Assembly: GCF_016917355.1 (NCBI RefSeq)
Contig: NZ_CP070304.1
Location: 5,022,001 to 5,086,000, forward strand
Length of the DNA: 64,000 nt
Source of the DNA: Glaciimonas sp. PAMC28666
Lineage (GTDB): Bacteria; Pseudomonadota; Gammaproteobacteria; Burkholderiales; Burkholderiaceae_D
Direction: 5' to 3'
Part shown: one piece after another, positions 36,702 through 47,143 of the stretch
How the letters are laid out: every line of letters starts with the position of its first letter
Position numbering within the stretch: the first letter of the stretch is position 1
Made by a program: the position numbers and the translations under genes
Notes under the pieces: model-generated
Databases searched by the model: none
Seen by the model: the letters and a program-made list of their open reading frames with translations, nothing else
Told to the model about the DNA's origin: nothing

Positions 36702-38855
36702 ATGACCAATTCACTCGACGCCGCATTGACTATGAACGCTAGTGATGTCGTCACTTGCATAATAAGTGGCCAGATTCTTCAGGTTACGATAAATAACCCG
36801 CCTGTGAATGCACTGGGTGTTGAGGTCAGGCGGGGCCTGCTGGCCGCAATCGCCGCTGCCGATGCTAATGTCGACGTCAAGCTGGTGTTAATCGTGGGCG
36901 CCGGGCGCAACTTTATTGCAGGTGCGGATATCCGTGAATTTGGGAAACCGCCTTTGGCACCGTCGTTAACAGAGGTATGTAACCGAATCGAGGCCTGCGG
37001 CAAGCCTGTGCTGGCGGCGATCCACGGCGCGGCGCTGGGCGGTGGTCTGGAAATCGCACTCGCATCCCACTACCGGCTCGCGCTATCCGGCGCAAAATTG
37101 GGATTACCTGAAGTCCAGCTGGGCCTGATGCCCGGCGCGGGTGGCACCCAACGGATGCCGCGTCTGATCGGCGTGAAGGCGGCGCTGGATCTGATATTGA
37201 GCGGAAGGCATCTCGGTGCAGAAGAAGCGCTCGCGCTTGGACTGATTGATCGCGTGGGTCGCAGCAGCGACGCGTTAGCGGAAGGTTTAGCCTATGCGCA
37301 GGAATTGCTGGCGACGGCTGCACCATTGCGCCGCACCCGCGATGCCACTGCGCTGGCGGACAGCGCGGCCAACGCCACGGCCATCGCCGCAGCTCGGGTC
37401 GCAACGGCAAAGAACGCACGTGGACTATTTTCGCCGTTGAAGATTATCGAAGCGGTGGAAGCCTCATTCTCCCGTTCTTCGCCTCAATCCTTCGAGGATG
37501 GATTGCAACTCGAACGTACGTTGTTTGTTGCCTGCATGGATAGCCCGCAACGGGCTGGATTGATCCATGCGTTCTTTGCAGAACGGCAGGTTCTGAAGTC
37601 ACCGGAGACCCGCGCCGCCCAGCCGCGAACGCTGACCGAGGTGGGCGTGGTCGGTGGCGGCACGATGGGCGCGGGGATCGCCGTCGCATTGCTGGATGCT
37701 GGCCTGTCGGTCATCATGGTTGAGCGCGACGCAGTAGCGTTAACCCGAGGACTGGCCAATGTGGAAAAAGTCTACGACGGCTTGATTGCCAAAGGCCGTC
37801 TTAGCGCAGAAGCGAAGGCCGCCACCATGTCGCGTTTCAGCGCCAGCCTGGCTTACGCATCTCTGGCGCGGGTTGATCTGGTGATCGAAGCGGTGTTCGA
37901 AGATATGGCTGTCAAGCAGGCGGTGTTTGCTGAACTTGATCAAGTCTGCAAGCCCGGTGCAATTCTTGCCACCAATACATCCTACCTCGATATCGACGCT
38001 ATCGCGGCCAGTGTTTCACGCCCCGCGGACGTCATTGGACTGCATTTTTTCTCCCCCGCCAACATTATGAAGTTGCTGGAGATTGTGGTTCCGACAGGCG
38101 TCGCACCGGAGGTTGTCGCCACCGCATTCGCCCTCGCGCAGAAATGTCGCAAGGTACCGGTTCGGGCCGCTGTGTGTGACGGGTTTATCGGCAACCGCAT
38201 TCTGGCGGTTTACCGTAAGGCGGCAGATGCGATGATGGAGGATGGTGCCTCGCCCTACCAGATTGATCAGGTGTTACGCGATTTCGGTTATCCGATGGGT
38301 CCGTATCAGGTGGCAGATCTGGCCGGTGGCGATATCGGCTGGGCTACGCGCAAACGACAGGCCGTTACTCGCAATCCGAACGCCCGTTATGTACAGATCG
38401 CCGACCGCCTGTGCGAGCGCGGCTGGTTTGGACAGAAAACCGGGCGCGGCTATTATCTGTATGCTGACGGTGCCCGCACCGGCACTCGGAACCCAGAGGT
38501 CGAAGCGATCATCAGCACTGAACGCGAGCGCGCCGGGATCGTGCCGCGCACTTTTACGGACGCTGAAATACTCCGCCGCTATATGGCCGCGATGATCAAT
38601 GAAGGTGCCAACGTGGTACATCAACGCATCGCGCTACGGCCACTCGATGTCGATGTTGCTCTATTGTACGGTTACGGTTTCCCGCGTTATCGCGGCGGTC
38701 CGATGCATTATGCCGACACGGTAGGTTTGCCCTCTGTGCTGGCCGATATCGAGGCTTACGCGAAGGAAGATCCGTTGTTCTGGCAACCATCCCCTTTGTT
38801 GGTCGAACTAGTCGCACGTGGGGCTAATTTTGCCAGTCTGAATAGTGCCGAATAA
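36702..38855 (+). CDS. fused enoyl-CoA hydratase / 3-hydroxyacyl-CoA dehydrogenase (PimF/FadB type)
   Basis: This 717-residue bifunctional enzyme has an enoyl-CoA hydratase/isomerase domain (about 15-200: FIAGADIREF, HGAALGGGLEIALASHY, LPEVQLGLMPGAGGTQR) and an NAD-binding hydroxyacyl-CoA dehydrogenase domain (about 310-490: VGVVGGGTMGAGIAVALLDAG, NTSYLDIDAIA, GLHFFSPANIMKLLEIV). The C-terminal dimerisation domain duplicates from about 495. It hydrates 2-enoyl-CoA and oxidises the 3-hydroxyacyl-CoA. It is the first gene of the plus-strand operon with a thiolase and two acyl-CoA dehydrogenases, the same set as pimF-pimBCD. Confidence 0.93.
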   Translation: MTNSLDAALTMNASDVVTCIISGQILQVTINNPPVNALGVEVRRGLLAAIAAADANVDVKLVLIVGAGRNFIAGADIREFGKPPLAPSLTEVCNRIEACGKPVLAAIHGAALGGGLEIALASHYRLALSGAKLGLPEVQLGLMPGAGGTQRMPRLIGVKAALDLILSGRHLGAEEALALGLIDRVGRSSDALAEGLAYAQELLATAAPLRRTRDATALADSAANATAIAAARVATAKNARGLFSPLKIIEAVEASFSRSSPQSFEDGLQLERTLFVACMDSPQRAGLIHAFFAERQVLKSPETRAAQPRTLTEVGVVGGGTMGAGIAVALLDAGLSVIMVERDAVALTRGLANVEKVYDGLIAKGRLSAEAKAATMSRFSASLAYASLARVDLVIEAVFEDMAVKQAVFAELDQVCKPGAILATNTSYLDIDAIAASVSRPADVIGLHFFSPANIMKLLEIVVPTGVAPEVVATAFALAQKCRKVPVRAAVCDGFIGNRILAVYRKAADAMMEDGASPYQIDQVLRDFGYPMGPYQVADLAGGDIGWATRKRQAVTRNPNARYVQIADRLCERGWFGQKTGRGYYLYADGARTGTRNPEVEAIISTERERAGIVPRTFTDAEILRRYMAAMINEGANVVHQRIALRPLDVDVALLYGYGFPRYRGGPMHYADTVGLPSVLADIEAYAKEDPLFWQPSPLLVELVARGANFASLNSAE

Positions 38856-38981
38856 GGCTAAATTAATACGAATAAGTAAAAGGGTATAAGCAAAGCCGAA
38901 CCGTGCCGACCAATACCGCACAGATTTTTCACTGAGTCAATCCGCAAGATAATCGTACCTGCGTCCTTAAGGAGCAACACC

Positions 38982-40163
38982 ATGCGTGAAGCCGTCATCG
39001 TTTCTACCGCCCGCACCCCACTTACCAAGGCACACCGCGGCGAATTCAATATCACGGCTGGACCAACGCTGGCCGCCTTCGCGGTGCGCGCGGCAGTGGA
39101 ACGCGCGGGTATCGATCCGGCGCTCATTGAGGACGCAATCCTCGGTTGCGGTTATCCGGAAGGCAGCACCGGCCGCAACGTCGCCCGTCAGGCCATCATC
39201 CGTGCCGGGTTGCCGCTAGGCATCGCAGGGGTGACAGTGAACCGCTTCTGCGCGTCCGGATTACAGGCCATTGCCATGGCGGCGGGCCGCATTATCGTCG
39301 ATGGCGTACCGGTCATGATCGCCGGTGGCGTGGAGAGTATTTCGCAAATCCGAACGCGTGAGGACGGTGACAGCGGAATGGATCCGTGGATCGTCAAAAA
39401 CAAACCCGAACTGTACCTCTCAATGATCGACACCGCGGACATCGTCGCGGCCCGCTACGGCATTAGCCGTGAAGCCCAGGACCGATTTTCCGCCGAAAGC
39501 CAGCGCAAGACCGAAGCAGCGCAACTGGCGGGCCGCTATCTTGAAGAAATCGTGGCCTGCACCACGACGATGGCGTTGACTGACAAGACAACCGGAGTGA
39601 TCTCCCAGCGCGAAGTCACGATCGATGCTGACACCTGCAACCGGCGCGGCACGACTTATGACGGACTGGCGCGACTTGCTCCCGTCAATGGGCCTGAGAA
39701 GTTTGTCACCGCTGGCAATGCCTCGCAACTTTCAGACGGCGCTTCAGCCTGTGTCATGATGGAAGCCAAAGACGCTGAGCGCGCCAACCTGCAACCGCTA
39801 GGTGCGTTTCGTGGCTTGGCGCTGGCTGGTTGCGAACCCGACGAAATGGGTATCGGACCCGTCTTTGCGGTCCCAAAACTGCTGGCGCGGCACGGCCTGA
39901 CCGTTGACGACATCGATTTATGGGAACTCAATGAAGCCTTTGCTTCGCAAGCCATTTATTGCCAGCAACGGCTCGGCATTCCGGACGAACGGCTTAATGT
40001 TAACGGTGGTGCGATCTCAATCGGGCATCCGTTCGGCATGACCGGCGCACGTCTGACCGGCCACGTGCTGCTGGAAGGTCGGCGGCGCGGTGCCAAATAC
40101 GCCGTGGTGACGATGTGCATTGCCGGCGGCATGGGCGCGGCTGGCTTGTTCGAAATATTTTAA
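38982..40163 (+). CDS. acetyl-CoA acyltransferase (thiolase), PimB-like
   Basis: This is a 393-residue degradative thiolase. The acyl-carrying Cys is residue 90 in NRFCASGLQ, the His motif is [14 protein letters not shown], and the second Cys is in [14 protein letters not shown]. It cleaves 3-oxoacyl-CoA with CoA, releasing acetyl-CoA. AAGGAG precedes ATG 38982. Its place between the hydratase-dehydrogenase and the acyl-CoA dehydrogenases gives a full beta-oxidation turn. Confidence 0.94.
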   Translation: MREAVIVSTARTPLTKAHRGEFNITAGPTLAAFAVRAAVERAGIDPALIEDAILGCGYPEGSTGRNVARQAIIRAGLPLGIAGVTVNRFCASGLQAIAMAAGRIIVDGVPVMIAGGVESISQIRTREDGDSGMDPWIVKNKPELYLSMIDTADIVAARYGISREAQDRFSAESQRKTEAAQLAGRYLEEIVACTTTMALTDKTTGVISQREVTIDADTCNRRGTTYDGLARLAPVNGPEKFVTAGNASQLSDGASACVMMEAKDAERANLQPLGAFRGLALAGCEPDEMGIGPVFAVPKLLARHGLTVDDIDLWELNEAFASQAIYCQQRLGIPDERLNVNGGAISIGHPFGMTGARLTGHVLLEGRRRGAKYAVVTMCIAGGMGAAGLFEIF

Positions 40164-40192
40164 ATTGCTTGAAATGTTAACGGAGGATTGAG

Positions 40193-41401
40193 ATGGATTT
40201 AAATTTCACACCCGCAGAAGAAGCTTTCCGCAGCGAAGTCCGCGCTTTTTTGGCCGAGCGACTGCCTGCGCGCCTGTCGGACAAGGTGGCGCACAGCAGG
40301 CATCTGACCAAAGCCGATATGGAAGAATGGCACGCGATTCTCAACGCGCAAGGCTGGCTGGCGAATCATTGGCCGGAGGAATACGGCGGACCGGGCTGGA
40401 ACGCGATTCAAAAGTTTATATTTGAGCACGAATGCTGTCTCGCCAACGCGCCGCGGATTGTGCCGTTCGGCGTGAATATGCTGGGACCGGTATTGATCAA
40501 ATACGGTAACGCAGCGCAGAAGAATTATTGGCTGCCGCGCCTGCTCGATGGGGCCGACTGGTGGTGTCAGGGTTATTCGGAGCCGGGCGCGGGTTCGGAT
40601 CTGGCCGCCGTCAACACCAGCGCGGCGCGTGGTCACGATGCGCAGGGCGAGCATTACCTGGTCAACGGGCAAAAAACCTGGACCACACTTGGTCAACACG
40701 CCAATATGATTTTTTGTCTCGTCCGGACCAATCGTGAAGCCAAGAAACAGGAAGGCATCAGTTTTCTGCTCATCGACATGCAGACGCCGGGCATTGAAGT
40801 GCGCCCGATTATTACCCTGGATGGCGAACATGAAGTCAACGAAATATTCTTCACCAACGTCAGAGTCCCGGTAGAGAATCTGGTCGGTGAGGAAGATAAA
40901 GGCTGGACTTGCGCCAAATATTTGTTGACCTATGAGCGCACTAATATTGCGGGTGTCGGCCTTTCCGTTGCCGCCTTGGCGCGGCTTAAACAGCTGGCTG
41001 CGCAACAAATTCGCCACGGACAGCCGCTCGATCAGGACCCATTATTCGCGGCCCGTCTGGCACGCGTCGAAATCGACCTTGAAAATATGAAAACGACTAA
41101 CCTGCGCATGATCGCTGCGGTCGCAGGCGGTGGCGTGCCGGGTGCCGAAAGCTCGATGCTAAAGATCCGCGGCACCGAAATTCGCCAGGAAATTTCCTCG
41201 CTGACGCGCCGGGCGGTGGGACCATATGCGCGTGCCTTCGAGGAGAAGGCGCTGCACGAAGACTATCAGGGTCCACCAATCGGTCCCGAGGAAGCCGCCA
41301 GTGCTGCGGCGCTTTACTTCAATAATCGCAAGCTGTCGATCTTTGGCGGCTCCAACGAAATCCAGAAGAATATCATCGCCAAGATGATTCTCGGGCTGTG
41401 A
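40193..41401 (+). CDS. acyl-CoA dehydrogenase, large-type subunit (PimC-like)
   Basis: This is a 402-residue FAD flavoprotein. It contains the N-terminal helical domain (LNFTPAEEAFRSEVRAFLAE), the FAD-binding region WWCQGYSEPGAGSDLAAVN with WTTLGQHANMIF, and a C-terminal helical domain ending with the flavin-contacting SIFGGSNEIQKNIIAKMILGL. The gene is followed 10 bp later by a second, divergent dehydrogenase gene. That pairing matches heterotetrameric PimC-PimD acyl-CoA dehydrogenases acting on dicarboxylyl-CoA. Confidence 0.92.
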   Translation: MDLNFTPAEEAFRSEVRAFLAERLPARLSDKVAHSRHLTKADMEEWHAILNAQGWLANHWPEEYGGPGWNAIQKFIFEHECCLANAPRIVPFGVNMLGPVLIKYGNAAQKNYWLPRLLDGADWWCQGYSEPGAGSDLAAVNTSAARGHDAQGEHYLVNGQKTWTTLGQHANMIFCLVRTNREAKKQEGISFLLIDMQTPGIEVRPIITLDGEHEVNEIFFTNVRVPVENLVGEEDKGWTCAKYLLTYERTNIAGVGLSVAALARLKQLAAQQIRHGQPLDQDPLFAARLARVEIDLENMKTTNLRMIAAVAGGGVPGAESSMLKIRGTEIRQEISSLTRRAVGPYARAFEEKALHEDYQGPPIGPEEAASAAALYFNNRKLSIFGGSNEIQKNIIAKMILGL

Positions 41402-41411
41402 GGATACGACC

Positions 41412-42587
41412 ATGAACTTTGAATACACAGAAGAATGTCGCATGCTGGACGATAGCCTGAACCGCTTTATCGCCGAGCAATATAGCTTTTCCACCCGTGA
41501 CCAGATAGTTAAAACACCGCAAGGCTTCAGCCCTAAAATTTGGCAACAATTCGCCGAACTTGGTGTGATTGGTGCGCTGTTCAGGGAAGCCGATGGCGGT
41601 TTCGGCGGTAGTGGTTTTGATATCACCGTGGTGTTTGAGGCGCTGGGTCGCGGGCTGGTGGTTGAGCCATTTCTCGGTGCCGTGCTGGCAGGAGAGGCCA
41701 TCGCTGCAGCGGGGAATGATGCGCAAAAGAAAGTGTTACCCCAGATCGTCGATGGCACACTTATCGCTGCCCTCGCCCATGATGAAGCCGATAGCCACTA
41801 CGAATTGGCGCACACGCACACGCGGGCTACCCGCAGCAGCGACGGATGGGTGTTAAACGGCACCAAGGCAGTGGTGCTGCACGGCGAACAGGCTGACCTG
41901 TTTGTCGTCGCAGCGCGCAGCGCGGGTGCCACCGCGGATGCGGCCGGTATTTCGCTGTTTTTAGTGCCGTCGACAACGCCCGGTGTGATTGTACGAGGTT
42001 GCCCCGCCATCGATGGCGGCCGCGTTGCGGAACTGCATTTGCATGACGTTGTGCTAGGAGCTGACGCTCTGCTGGGGACCGCACATGAAGGCTACGCCAC
42101 GTTGGAACGGGCGATTGGGCGCGGCGTTCTGGCCTTATGCGCTGAAGCACTGGGTGCCATGGAAGCAGCCAAATCTGCGACGCTCGATTACCTACGCACG
42201 CGCAAGCAGTTCGGTACGCTGATCGGCAGTTTTCAGGCTTTACAGCACCGTATGGCGGACGTACTACTGGAGATCGCCCAAGCCCGCTCAGCCGTGATTA
42301 ATGCGGCCGCCGCTTTGGACGCAGACCACGTGACCCGCGAGCGCGCGCTATCTGCCGCCAAGTTCAGCATCGGCCGGATCGGGACATTGGTCGCGGAGGA
42401 AAGCATTCAACTGCATGGTGGCATTGGCATGACTTGGGAACTGCCGCTGGCGCATTACGCCAAGCGCCTGATCATGATTGATCATCAACTGGGCGATGCC
42501 GACCATCATTTGCAGCGCTATATTGCGCTCGGCAAAGCCACCAAGGACGCTACGCAAAGCGCCAGCGCTTCGGCCCTGCCAGCATGA
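41412..42587 (+). CDS. acyl-CoA dehydrogenase, small-type subunit (PimD-like)
   Basis: This is a 391-residue member of the acyl-CoA dehydrogenase family, more divergent than its neighbour. Key segments are LGVIGALFREADGGFGGSGFD, TRKQFGTLIGSFQALQHRMAD and EESIQLHGGIGMTWELPLAHY. The C-terminus has a short Ala-rich tail. It probably pairs with the preceding protein. Its stop overlaps the start of the enoyl-CoA hydratase gene (ATGA), so the two are translationally coupled. Confidence 0.9.
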   Translation: MNFEYTEECRMLDDSLNRFIAEQYSFSTRDQIVKTPQGFSPKIWQQFAELGVIGALFREADGGFGGSGFDITVVFEALGRGLVVEPFLGAVLAGEAIAAAGNDAQKKVLPQIVDGTLIAALAHDEADSHYELAHTHTRATRSSDGWVLNGTKAVVLHGEQADLFVVAARSAGATADAAGISLFLVPSTTPGVIVRGCPAIDGGRVAELHLHDVVLGADALLGTAHEGYATLERAIGRGVLALCAEALGAMEAAKSATLDYLRTRKQFGTLIGSFQALQHRMADVLLEIAQARSAVINAAAALDADHVTRERALSAAKFSIGRIGTLVAEESIQLHGGIGMTWELPLAHYAKRLIMIDHQLGDADHHLQRYIALGKATKDATQSASASALPA

Positions 42588-43384
42588 ATGCCGCCCTCTT
42601 AACCCGTCAGGAAGGTGCGGTGTTCATCCTGACCAACAATAATCCGGCGGCCCGCAATGCGATCACCGCTGGCTTATATGCCGCCTTACCGGCGGCATTG
42701 CGCGCCGCGCAAGCCGATCCGACAGTTGGTGCTATTGTGCTGACAGGCACGGGCGATTTCTTCTGCGCCGGTGGGGATCTGAAGCAACTTGCCACCCGCC
42801 GTGAATTATCGTTGCCGCAACGCCACGAGCGAATTGCGTGTCTGCACGATCTGATCCGCGCCATCCGCGCTTGCGAAAAACCGGTGATCGCTGCGGTCGA
42901 AGGCGGCGCGGCCGGTGCCGGTTTATCGCTGGCGATGGCTTGCGACCTGCTGGTGGTGGCCCGTGACGCGTCCTTTTCAATGGCGTATGTCAAGGTCGGC
43001 CTGACGCCGGACGGCGGTGCTACCGCATTTCTGGCTGAGTTCGTCTCGCGTCAGATTTTGACCGAACTCTGCCTGACCGGCGCGCCCATGACGGGCGAGC
43101 GTCTGCACGCAATGGGCGCCGTCAACCGGCTCACCGAGAAGGGTGCTGCGCTGGCAGAGGCAATGGTATTGGCAGCACGCATCGCTAAGGGGCCAGCGCG
43201 CGCGACCGCGCGCATCAAGGCGCTTTGCGGACATGCTTACGGTGCCGATCTGGACGCTCAAATGACGCTGGAAGCAGAATTGATGGCGGTATCTCAGGGC
43301 GACGACGAAGCCGCAGAAGGAATGACTGCTTTCTTCGCTAAACGTTCGCCGGATTTCGTGGCGCTACGCGGCAAGTCGACGTAA
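42584..43384 (+). CDS. enoyl-CoA hydratase/isomerase family protein
   Basis: This is a 266-residue crotonase-fold protein. The oxyanion-hole segments are DFFCAGGDLKQLA and AAVEGGAAGAGLSLAMACDL, with LTPDGGATAFL in the active-site loop. The position usually filled by catalytic Glu in hydratases reads Asp or Gly here, so it may be an isomerase or another crotonase. It complements the hydratase half of the fused enzyme, perhaps for the crotonyl-CoA or enoyl-dicarboxylyl step. It is the fifth gene of the operon. Confidence 0.88.
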   Translation: MNAALLTRQEGAVFILTNNNPAARNAITAGLYAALPAALRAAQADPTVGAIVLTGTGDFFCAGGDLKQLATRRELSLPQRHERIACLHDLIRAIRACEKPVIAAVEGGAAGAGLSLAMACDLLVVARDASFSMAYVKVGLTPDGGATAFLAEFVSRQILTELCLTGAPMTGERLHAMGAVNRLTEKGAALAEAMVLAARIAKGPARATARIKALCGHAYGADLDAQMTLEAELMAVSQGDDEAAEGMTAFFAKRSPDFVALRGKST

Positions 43385-43450
43385 CCTTGATGTCAATCCG
43401 CCTTTTTCCTGCGTCTCAGTGCGCGCAGGTTTCCAATCTCAGGAGTATTG

Positions 43451-44659
43451 ATGTCTGATAAAAATTCTACGCTGCCGTTGGCGGGCGTTCGCGTTCTTGA
43501 TCTTTCCCGCGTTTTAGCCGGGCCTTGGTGCGGTATGGTTCTGGGTGATCTGGGTGCTGAAGTGATTAAGATTGAGCATCCTGAACGTGGTGACGATACC
43601 CGCGACTGGGGTCTGCGAGTTGGCTCTACCGAGACTACGTACTTCAACAGCGTGAATCGTAACAAGCGTTCGATCACACTTGATCTGCAAACCGCCGAAG
43701 GCCAACAAATCGTGCGCGATCTGGCAGCGAAGTCGGATGTGGTTATTCAGAACTTCAAGTTTGGCGGGATCGAAAAGCTGGGGCTGGGTTACGAACAGCT
43801 AAGTGCTGATCATCCGGAGTTAATCTATTGTTCTATCACCGGCTACGACCGCACCGGCCCGGAAGCCACCCGGCCCGGCTATGACCTGGTGATTCAGGGC
43901 GAGGCCGGATTGATGGCGTTGAACGGCGAAAGCGATCAACCGCCGCTGAAATTTGGCGTTGCCGCGGTCGACTTATTTACCGGGATGTATTCAGCCCAGG
44001 CAATTCTGGCAGCGCTGTTCGAGCGCCAGAAAACCGGTAAGGGGCGTCACATCGGCATGGCGCTTTTCGATTGTGGCCTGATGATTACGGCCTACTATGG
44101 CTTGGAGGCACTCCTGACGGGCGAGGATCCGCTACGTTATGGCAACGCGCACCCGTCGATCGTGCCCTACGGCGTTTTTCATGCCGAAGACGGACCGCTG
44201 GTAATCACTGTCGGCAACAATCGGCAGTTCGTGCGCTTTTGTACAGAGGTGATCGAGCGCCCCGATCTGGCGAGCGACGAGCGTTTTAAGACCAACCTCA
44301 ACCGGGCCGCGAACCGAGACATACTGAGCCCACAACTCACGTACGAGCTTGGTCGCAGAAAGCGGAAGGATTTACTGGAAAGTCTGGCCCGCGCTGGTGT
44401 ACCCTGCGGGGAAGTCGCAGGTCTGCATGAAGCGCTGACCTCACAGCGGGCCACCGATGCCGGGCTGGTGGCTACGCTGCCGCACCCTGAGGTGGGCAGC
44501 ATCAACGTGCTGGCACCCCCTTACCGTTTCGACGGCGAGCGATTACCGGTACGTAAAGCGCCGCCGCAACTGGGCGAAGGGACCCACGAATTGTTGCAAT
44601 CGCTACTCGGCTTGTCGGACGAGAAAATTGCACAGTTGCAAGCGGATGGGGTCGTGTAA
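43451..44659 (+). CDS. class III (CaiB/Frc-type) CoA-transferase
   Basis: This is a 402-residue family III CoA-transferase. The N-terminus LAGVRVLDLSRVLAGPWCGM and DLGAEVIKIEHPERGDDTRDWG are diagnostic, with the catalytic Asp expected in the VIQGEAGLMALNGESDQPP neighbourhood. ATG 43451 has AGGAG 5 bases upstream; a TTG three bases earlier is not needed. It lies directly before the gcdH gene, an arrangement typical of succinyl-CoA:glutarate CoA-transferases, so it may activate glutarate or another dicarboxylate at the expense of succinyl-CoA. The substrate is inferred from context. Confidence 0.9.
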   Translation: MSDKNSTLPLAGVRVLDLSRVLAGPWCGMVLGDLGAEVIKIEHPERGDDTRDWGLRVGSTETTYFNSVNRNKRSITLDLQTAEGQQIVRDLAAKSDVVIQNFKFGGIEKLGLGYEQLSADHPELIYCSITGYDRTGPEATRPGYDLVIQGEAGLMALNGESDQPPLKFGVAAVDLFTGMYSAQAILAALFERQKTGKGRHIGMALFDCGLMITAYYGLEALLTGEDPLRYGNAHPSIVPYGVFHAEDGPLVITVGNNRQFVRFCTEVIERPDLASDERFKTNLNRAANRDILSPQLTYELGRRKRKDLLESLARAGVPCGEVAGLHEALTSQRATDAGLVATLPHPEVGSINVLAPPYRFDGERLPVRKAPPQLGEGTHELLQSLLGLSDEKIAQLQADGVV

Positions 44660-44688
44660 ACCGGCTTCTGCTGCGGCTTATTCAGGGT

Positions 44689-44744
44689 TTCAACTTAACC
44701 GCTTCAACTTAACAGTTTGAACTTCACCGTCTCAACTTCACCGC
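44689..44744. repeat. tandem array, 14-bp unit (TTCAACTTAACCGC), 4 copies
   Basis: Four 14-bp units differ at one to four positions, between the CoA-transferase stop and gcdH. It lies 37 bp upstream of the gcdH start codon, so it occupies the leader or promoter of gcdH. Confidence 0.8.
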
Positions 44745-44780
44745 TTGATTTACAATCGCCTATAACCAACGAAAGCCGCC

Positions 44781-45968
44781 ATGAGTACGCAAAAAAACCA
44801 CTTCAATCACGAAGATCCGTTGCTGTTGGAATCACAATTGAGTACGGAAGAGCGCATGGTGCGCGATACCGCCCGTACTTATGCGCAGGAGCGATTGCTG
44901 CCACGTGTGCAACAGGCCTTCCGCAATGAGGTCACTGACCGTGCCATTTTTAATGAGATGGGCGAACTAGGACTGCTCGGCCCTACTATTCCGGAGGCTT
45001 ACGGCGGCGTCGGTTTGAATTACGTCTCCTACGGGCTGATCGCACGCGAAATTGAACGGGTCGACTCCGGCTACCGCTCAATGATGAGTGTGCAGTCGTC
45101 GCTGGTCATGGTGCCGATCAATGAGTTCGGTTCCGAGGAGCAGAAACGCAAATATCTGCCAAAGCTGGCCACCGGCGAGTTGGTCGGCTGCTTTGGTTTG
45201 ACCGAACCCAACCATGGCTCCGATCCCGGTTCGATGATCACCCGAGCGCGTGAAGCCGACGGCGGATTTCTGCTATCGGGAAGCAAAACCTGGATTTCAA
45301 ATGCACCGATTGCGGACGTGTTTGTGGTTTGGGCCAAGACTGATGACGATGTGATCCGCGGTTTTATACTTGAAAAAGGCTGGAAAGGATTGACGACGCC
45401 AGCCATCCACGGCAAAGTTGGCCTGCGCGTGTCCATCACAGGAGAGATCGTCATGGATCAGGTCTTCGTGCCAAAGGAAAATATGCTCCCCGGCGTCAGC
45501 GGTCTTAAAGGCCCGTTCACTTGCCTGAACTCGGCCCGCTTCGGGATCGCATGGGGTGCGTTAGGCGCAGCCGAATCCTGCTATGAAACGGCGCGCCAAT
45601 ACGTCCTTGATCGCCATCAATTCGGTCGGCCGTTAGCCGCCAACCAGCTGATTCAGAAAAAACTGGCCGATATGATCACTGAAATCAGTCTCGGTCTACA
45701 GGGCTGCCTGCGACTTGGCCGCATGAAGGATGACGGCTCAGCCGCCGTCGATCTCACCTCGCTGATGAAACGCAACTCATGCGGAAAGGCGCTGGACATT
45801 GCTCGCGTGGCACGTGACATGCTCGGCGGCAACGGCATTTCGGATGAGTTTTGCATCATCCGCCATATGGTGAATCTGGAGGTGGTGAACACGTACGAAG
45901 GCACGCATGATGTGCATGCCCTGATCTTAGGTCGTGCAATTACCGGGATTTCGGCGTTTGCCAATTAA
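44781..45968 (+). CDS. gcdH: glutaryl-CoA dehydrogenase
   Basis: GcdH is a flavoprotein of 395 residues that oxidises and decarboxylates glutaryl-CoA to crotonyl-CoA. Typical GcdH features are [35 protein letters not shown] with the flavin-contacting Glu-rich end, [17 protein letters not shown], and the C-terminal [21 protein letters not shown] followed by [20 protein letters not shown]. It completes the route from odd-chain dicarboxylates (C7 to C5) and from lysine or tryptophan. It is 121 bp after the CoA-transferase gene. Confidence 0.95.
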   Translation: MSTQKNHFNHEDPLLLESQLSTEERMVRDTARTYAQERLLPRVQQAFRNEVTDRAIFNEMGELGLLGPTIPEAYGGVGLNYVSYGLIAREIERVDSGYRSMMSVQSSLVMVPINEFGSEEQKRKYLPKLATGELVGCFGLTEPNHGSDPGSMITRAREADGGFLLSGSKTWISNAPIADVFVVWAKTDDDVIRGFILEKGWKGLTTPAIHGKVGLRVSITGEIVMDQVFVPKENMLPGVSGLKGPFTCLNSARFGIAWGALGAAESCYETARQYVLDRHQFGRPLAANQLIQKKLADMITEISLGLQGCLRLGRMKDDGSAAVDLTSLMKRNSCGKALDIARVARDMLGGNGISDEFCIIRHMVNLEVVNTYEGTHDVHALILGRAITGISAFAN

Positions 45969-46032
45969 TCGCCCTACCCGCCTGGCGGGTACCGGTCAAT
46001 AATTGAATCACCGGTGCCCGGCGGCGCATTAC

Positions 46033-46104
46033 TCTTTGTCTTTGTCTTTGTCTTTGTCTTTGTCTTTGTCTTTGTCTTTGTCTTTATCTTTGTCTTTATC
46101 TTTA
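46033..46104. repeat. hexanucleotide repeat TCTTTG, 12 copies
   Basis: Eight perfect TCTTTG units are followed by four TCTTTA or TCTTTG units, then T-rich sequence. It is in the gap between convergent gcdH and dppF, so length change should not affect a reading frame or promoter. It may instead reflect local slippage or serve in transcription termination. Confidence 0.95.
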
Positions 46105-46144
46105 TTCTTTATTCTTGGTTACTGCTACAAGAGCAATCAGCCAA

Positions 46145-47143
46145 CTAATTGATTTCAGCGACCCGGTGACAAGCCACCAGACGACCGTCGAACTCGGCCA
46201 GAGGGGGTACTTCTTCCCGACAATGGCCAACGGCATACGGGCATCGATTATTGAAACTACAACCCGGCGGCGGCGCAAGCGGTGACGGCAGCTCGCCAGC
46301 TAGCATCAACTTCTCCTGCCGTTGCGTCGGATCAAGGCGCGGCGTGCTGGCTAACAGCGCTTTCGTGTAGGGATGTAATGGCCGGCTAAATATGTCTTTT
46401 TTGCTGCCGTGTTCAACTGCCTTGCCCAGATACATCACCAACACTTCGTCGGCGATGTGCTCTACCACCGATAGATTGTGGGAAATAAACAGATAGGCGA
46501 CCCCGCTTGCGTCCTGCAAATCCATGAGCAAGTTCAGCACCTGCGCTTGAATTGACACGTCCAGCGCCGATACCGGTTCGTCGGCCACGATCACTTTTGG
46601 ATCAAGCATCAAAGCGCGGGCGATTGCAACGCGTTGACGCTGCCCGCCCGAGAACATATGTGGAAAGCGATTGTAATGTTCCGGGCGCAGGCCAACCTTC
46701 GCCATCATCGCTTGCGCTTTTTCAGCACGTTGCGCCTTGCTTAAGTCGGTGTTAATGATCAGCGGCTCTTCGAGCATGCTGCTGACCTTTTTACGTGGAT
46801 TGAGGCTGGCATACGGATTCTGAAACACCATTTGCACCAACGGACGCACACGCTTGAGGGTCGCTCTATCAGCTTCGGCGATGTTGGCGCCATCCATCCA
46901 CAACTCGCCGCCGGTCGGTGGTTCAATCATGGTGATCTGCCGTGCGAGTGTCGATTTCCCACAACCGGATTCCCCCACGACGGCAAGTGTCTTGCCAGGA
47001 ATGAGGGTAAAAGAGACACCGTCAAGTGCTTTGGCGGTAGCTTTAGGTTTTAACCAGCCCTGCGACACGTTGTAATGTTTGCGGAGGTTTTTAGCCTCTA
47101 GCAAGACGTTAGGCTGAATAATGGTCGCTGTCGTTGTGGTCAT
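46145..47143 (-). CDS. dppF: dipeptide ABC transporter ATP-binding protein (DppF)
   Basis: This 332-residue ATPase has Walker [19 protein letters not shown], signature [17 protein letters not shown], Walker [17 protein letters not shown], and the Cys-containing C-terminal extension [17 protein letters not shown] typical of oligo/dipeptide importers. It pairs with DppD. It overlaps dppD by 4 bp (ATGA). Confidence 0.95.
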   Translation of the reverse strand: MTTTTATIIQPNVLLEAKNLRKHYNVSQGWLKPKATAKALDGVSFTLIPGKTLAVVGESGCGKSTLARQITMIEPPTGGELWMDGANIAEADRATLKRVRPLVQMVFQNPYASLNPRKKVSSMLEEPLIINTDLSKAQRAEKAQAMMAKVGLRPEHYNRFPHMFSGGQRQRVAIARALMLDPKVIVADEPVSALDVSIQAQVLNLLMDLQDASGVAYLFISHNLSVVEHIADEVLVMYLGKAVEHGSKKDIFSRPLHPYTKALLASTPRLDPTQRQEKLMLAGELPSPLAPPPGCSFNNRCPYAVGHCREEVPPLAEFDGRLVACHRVAEIN

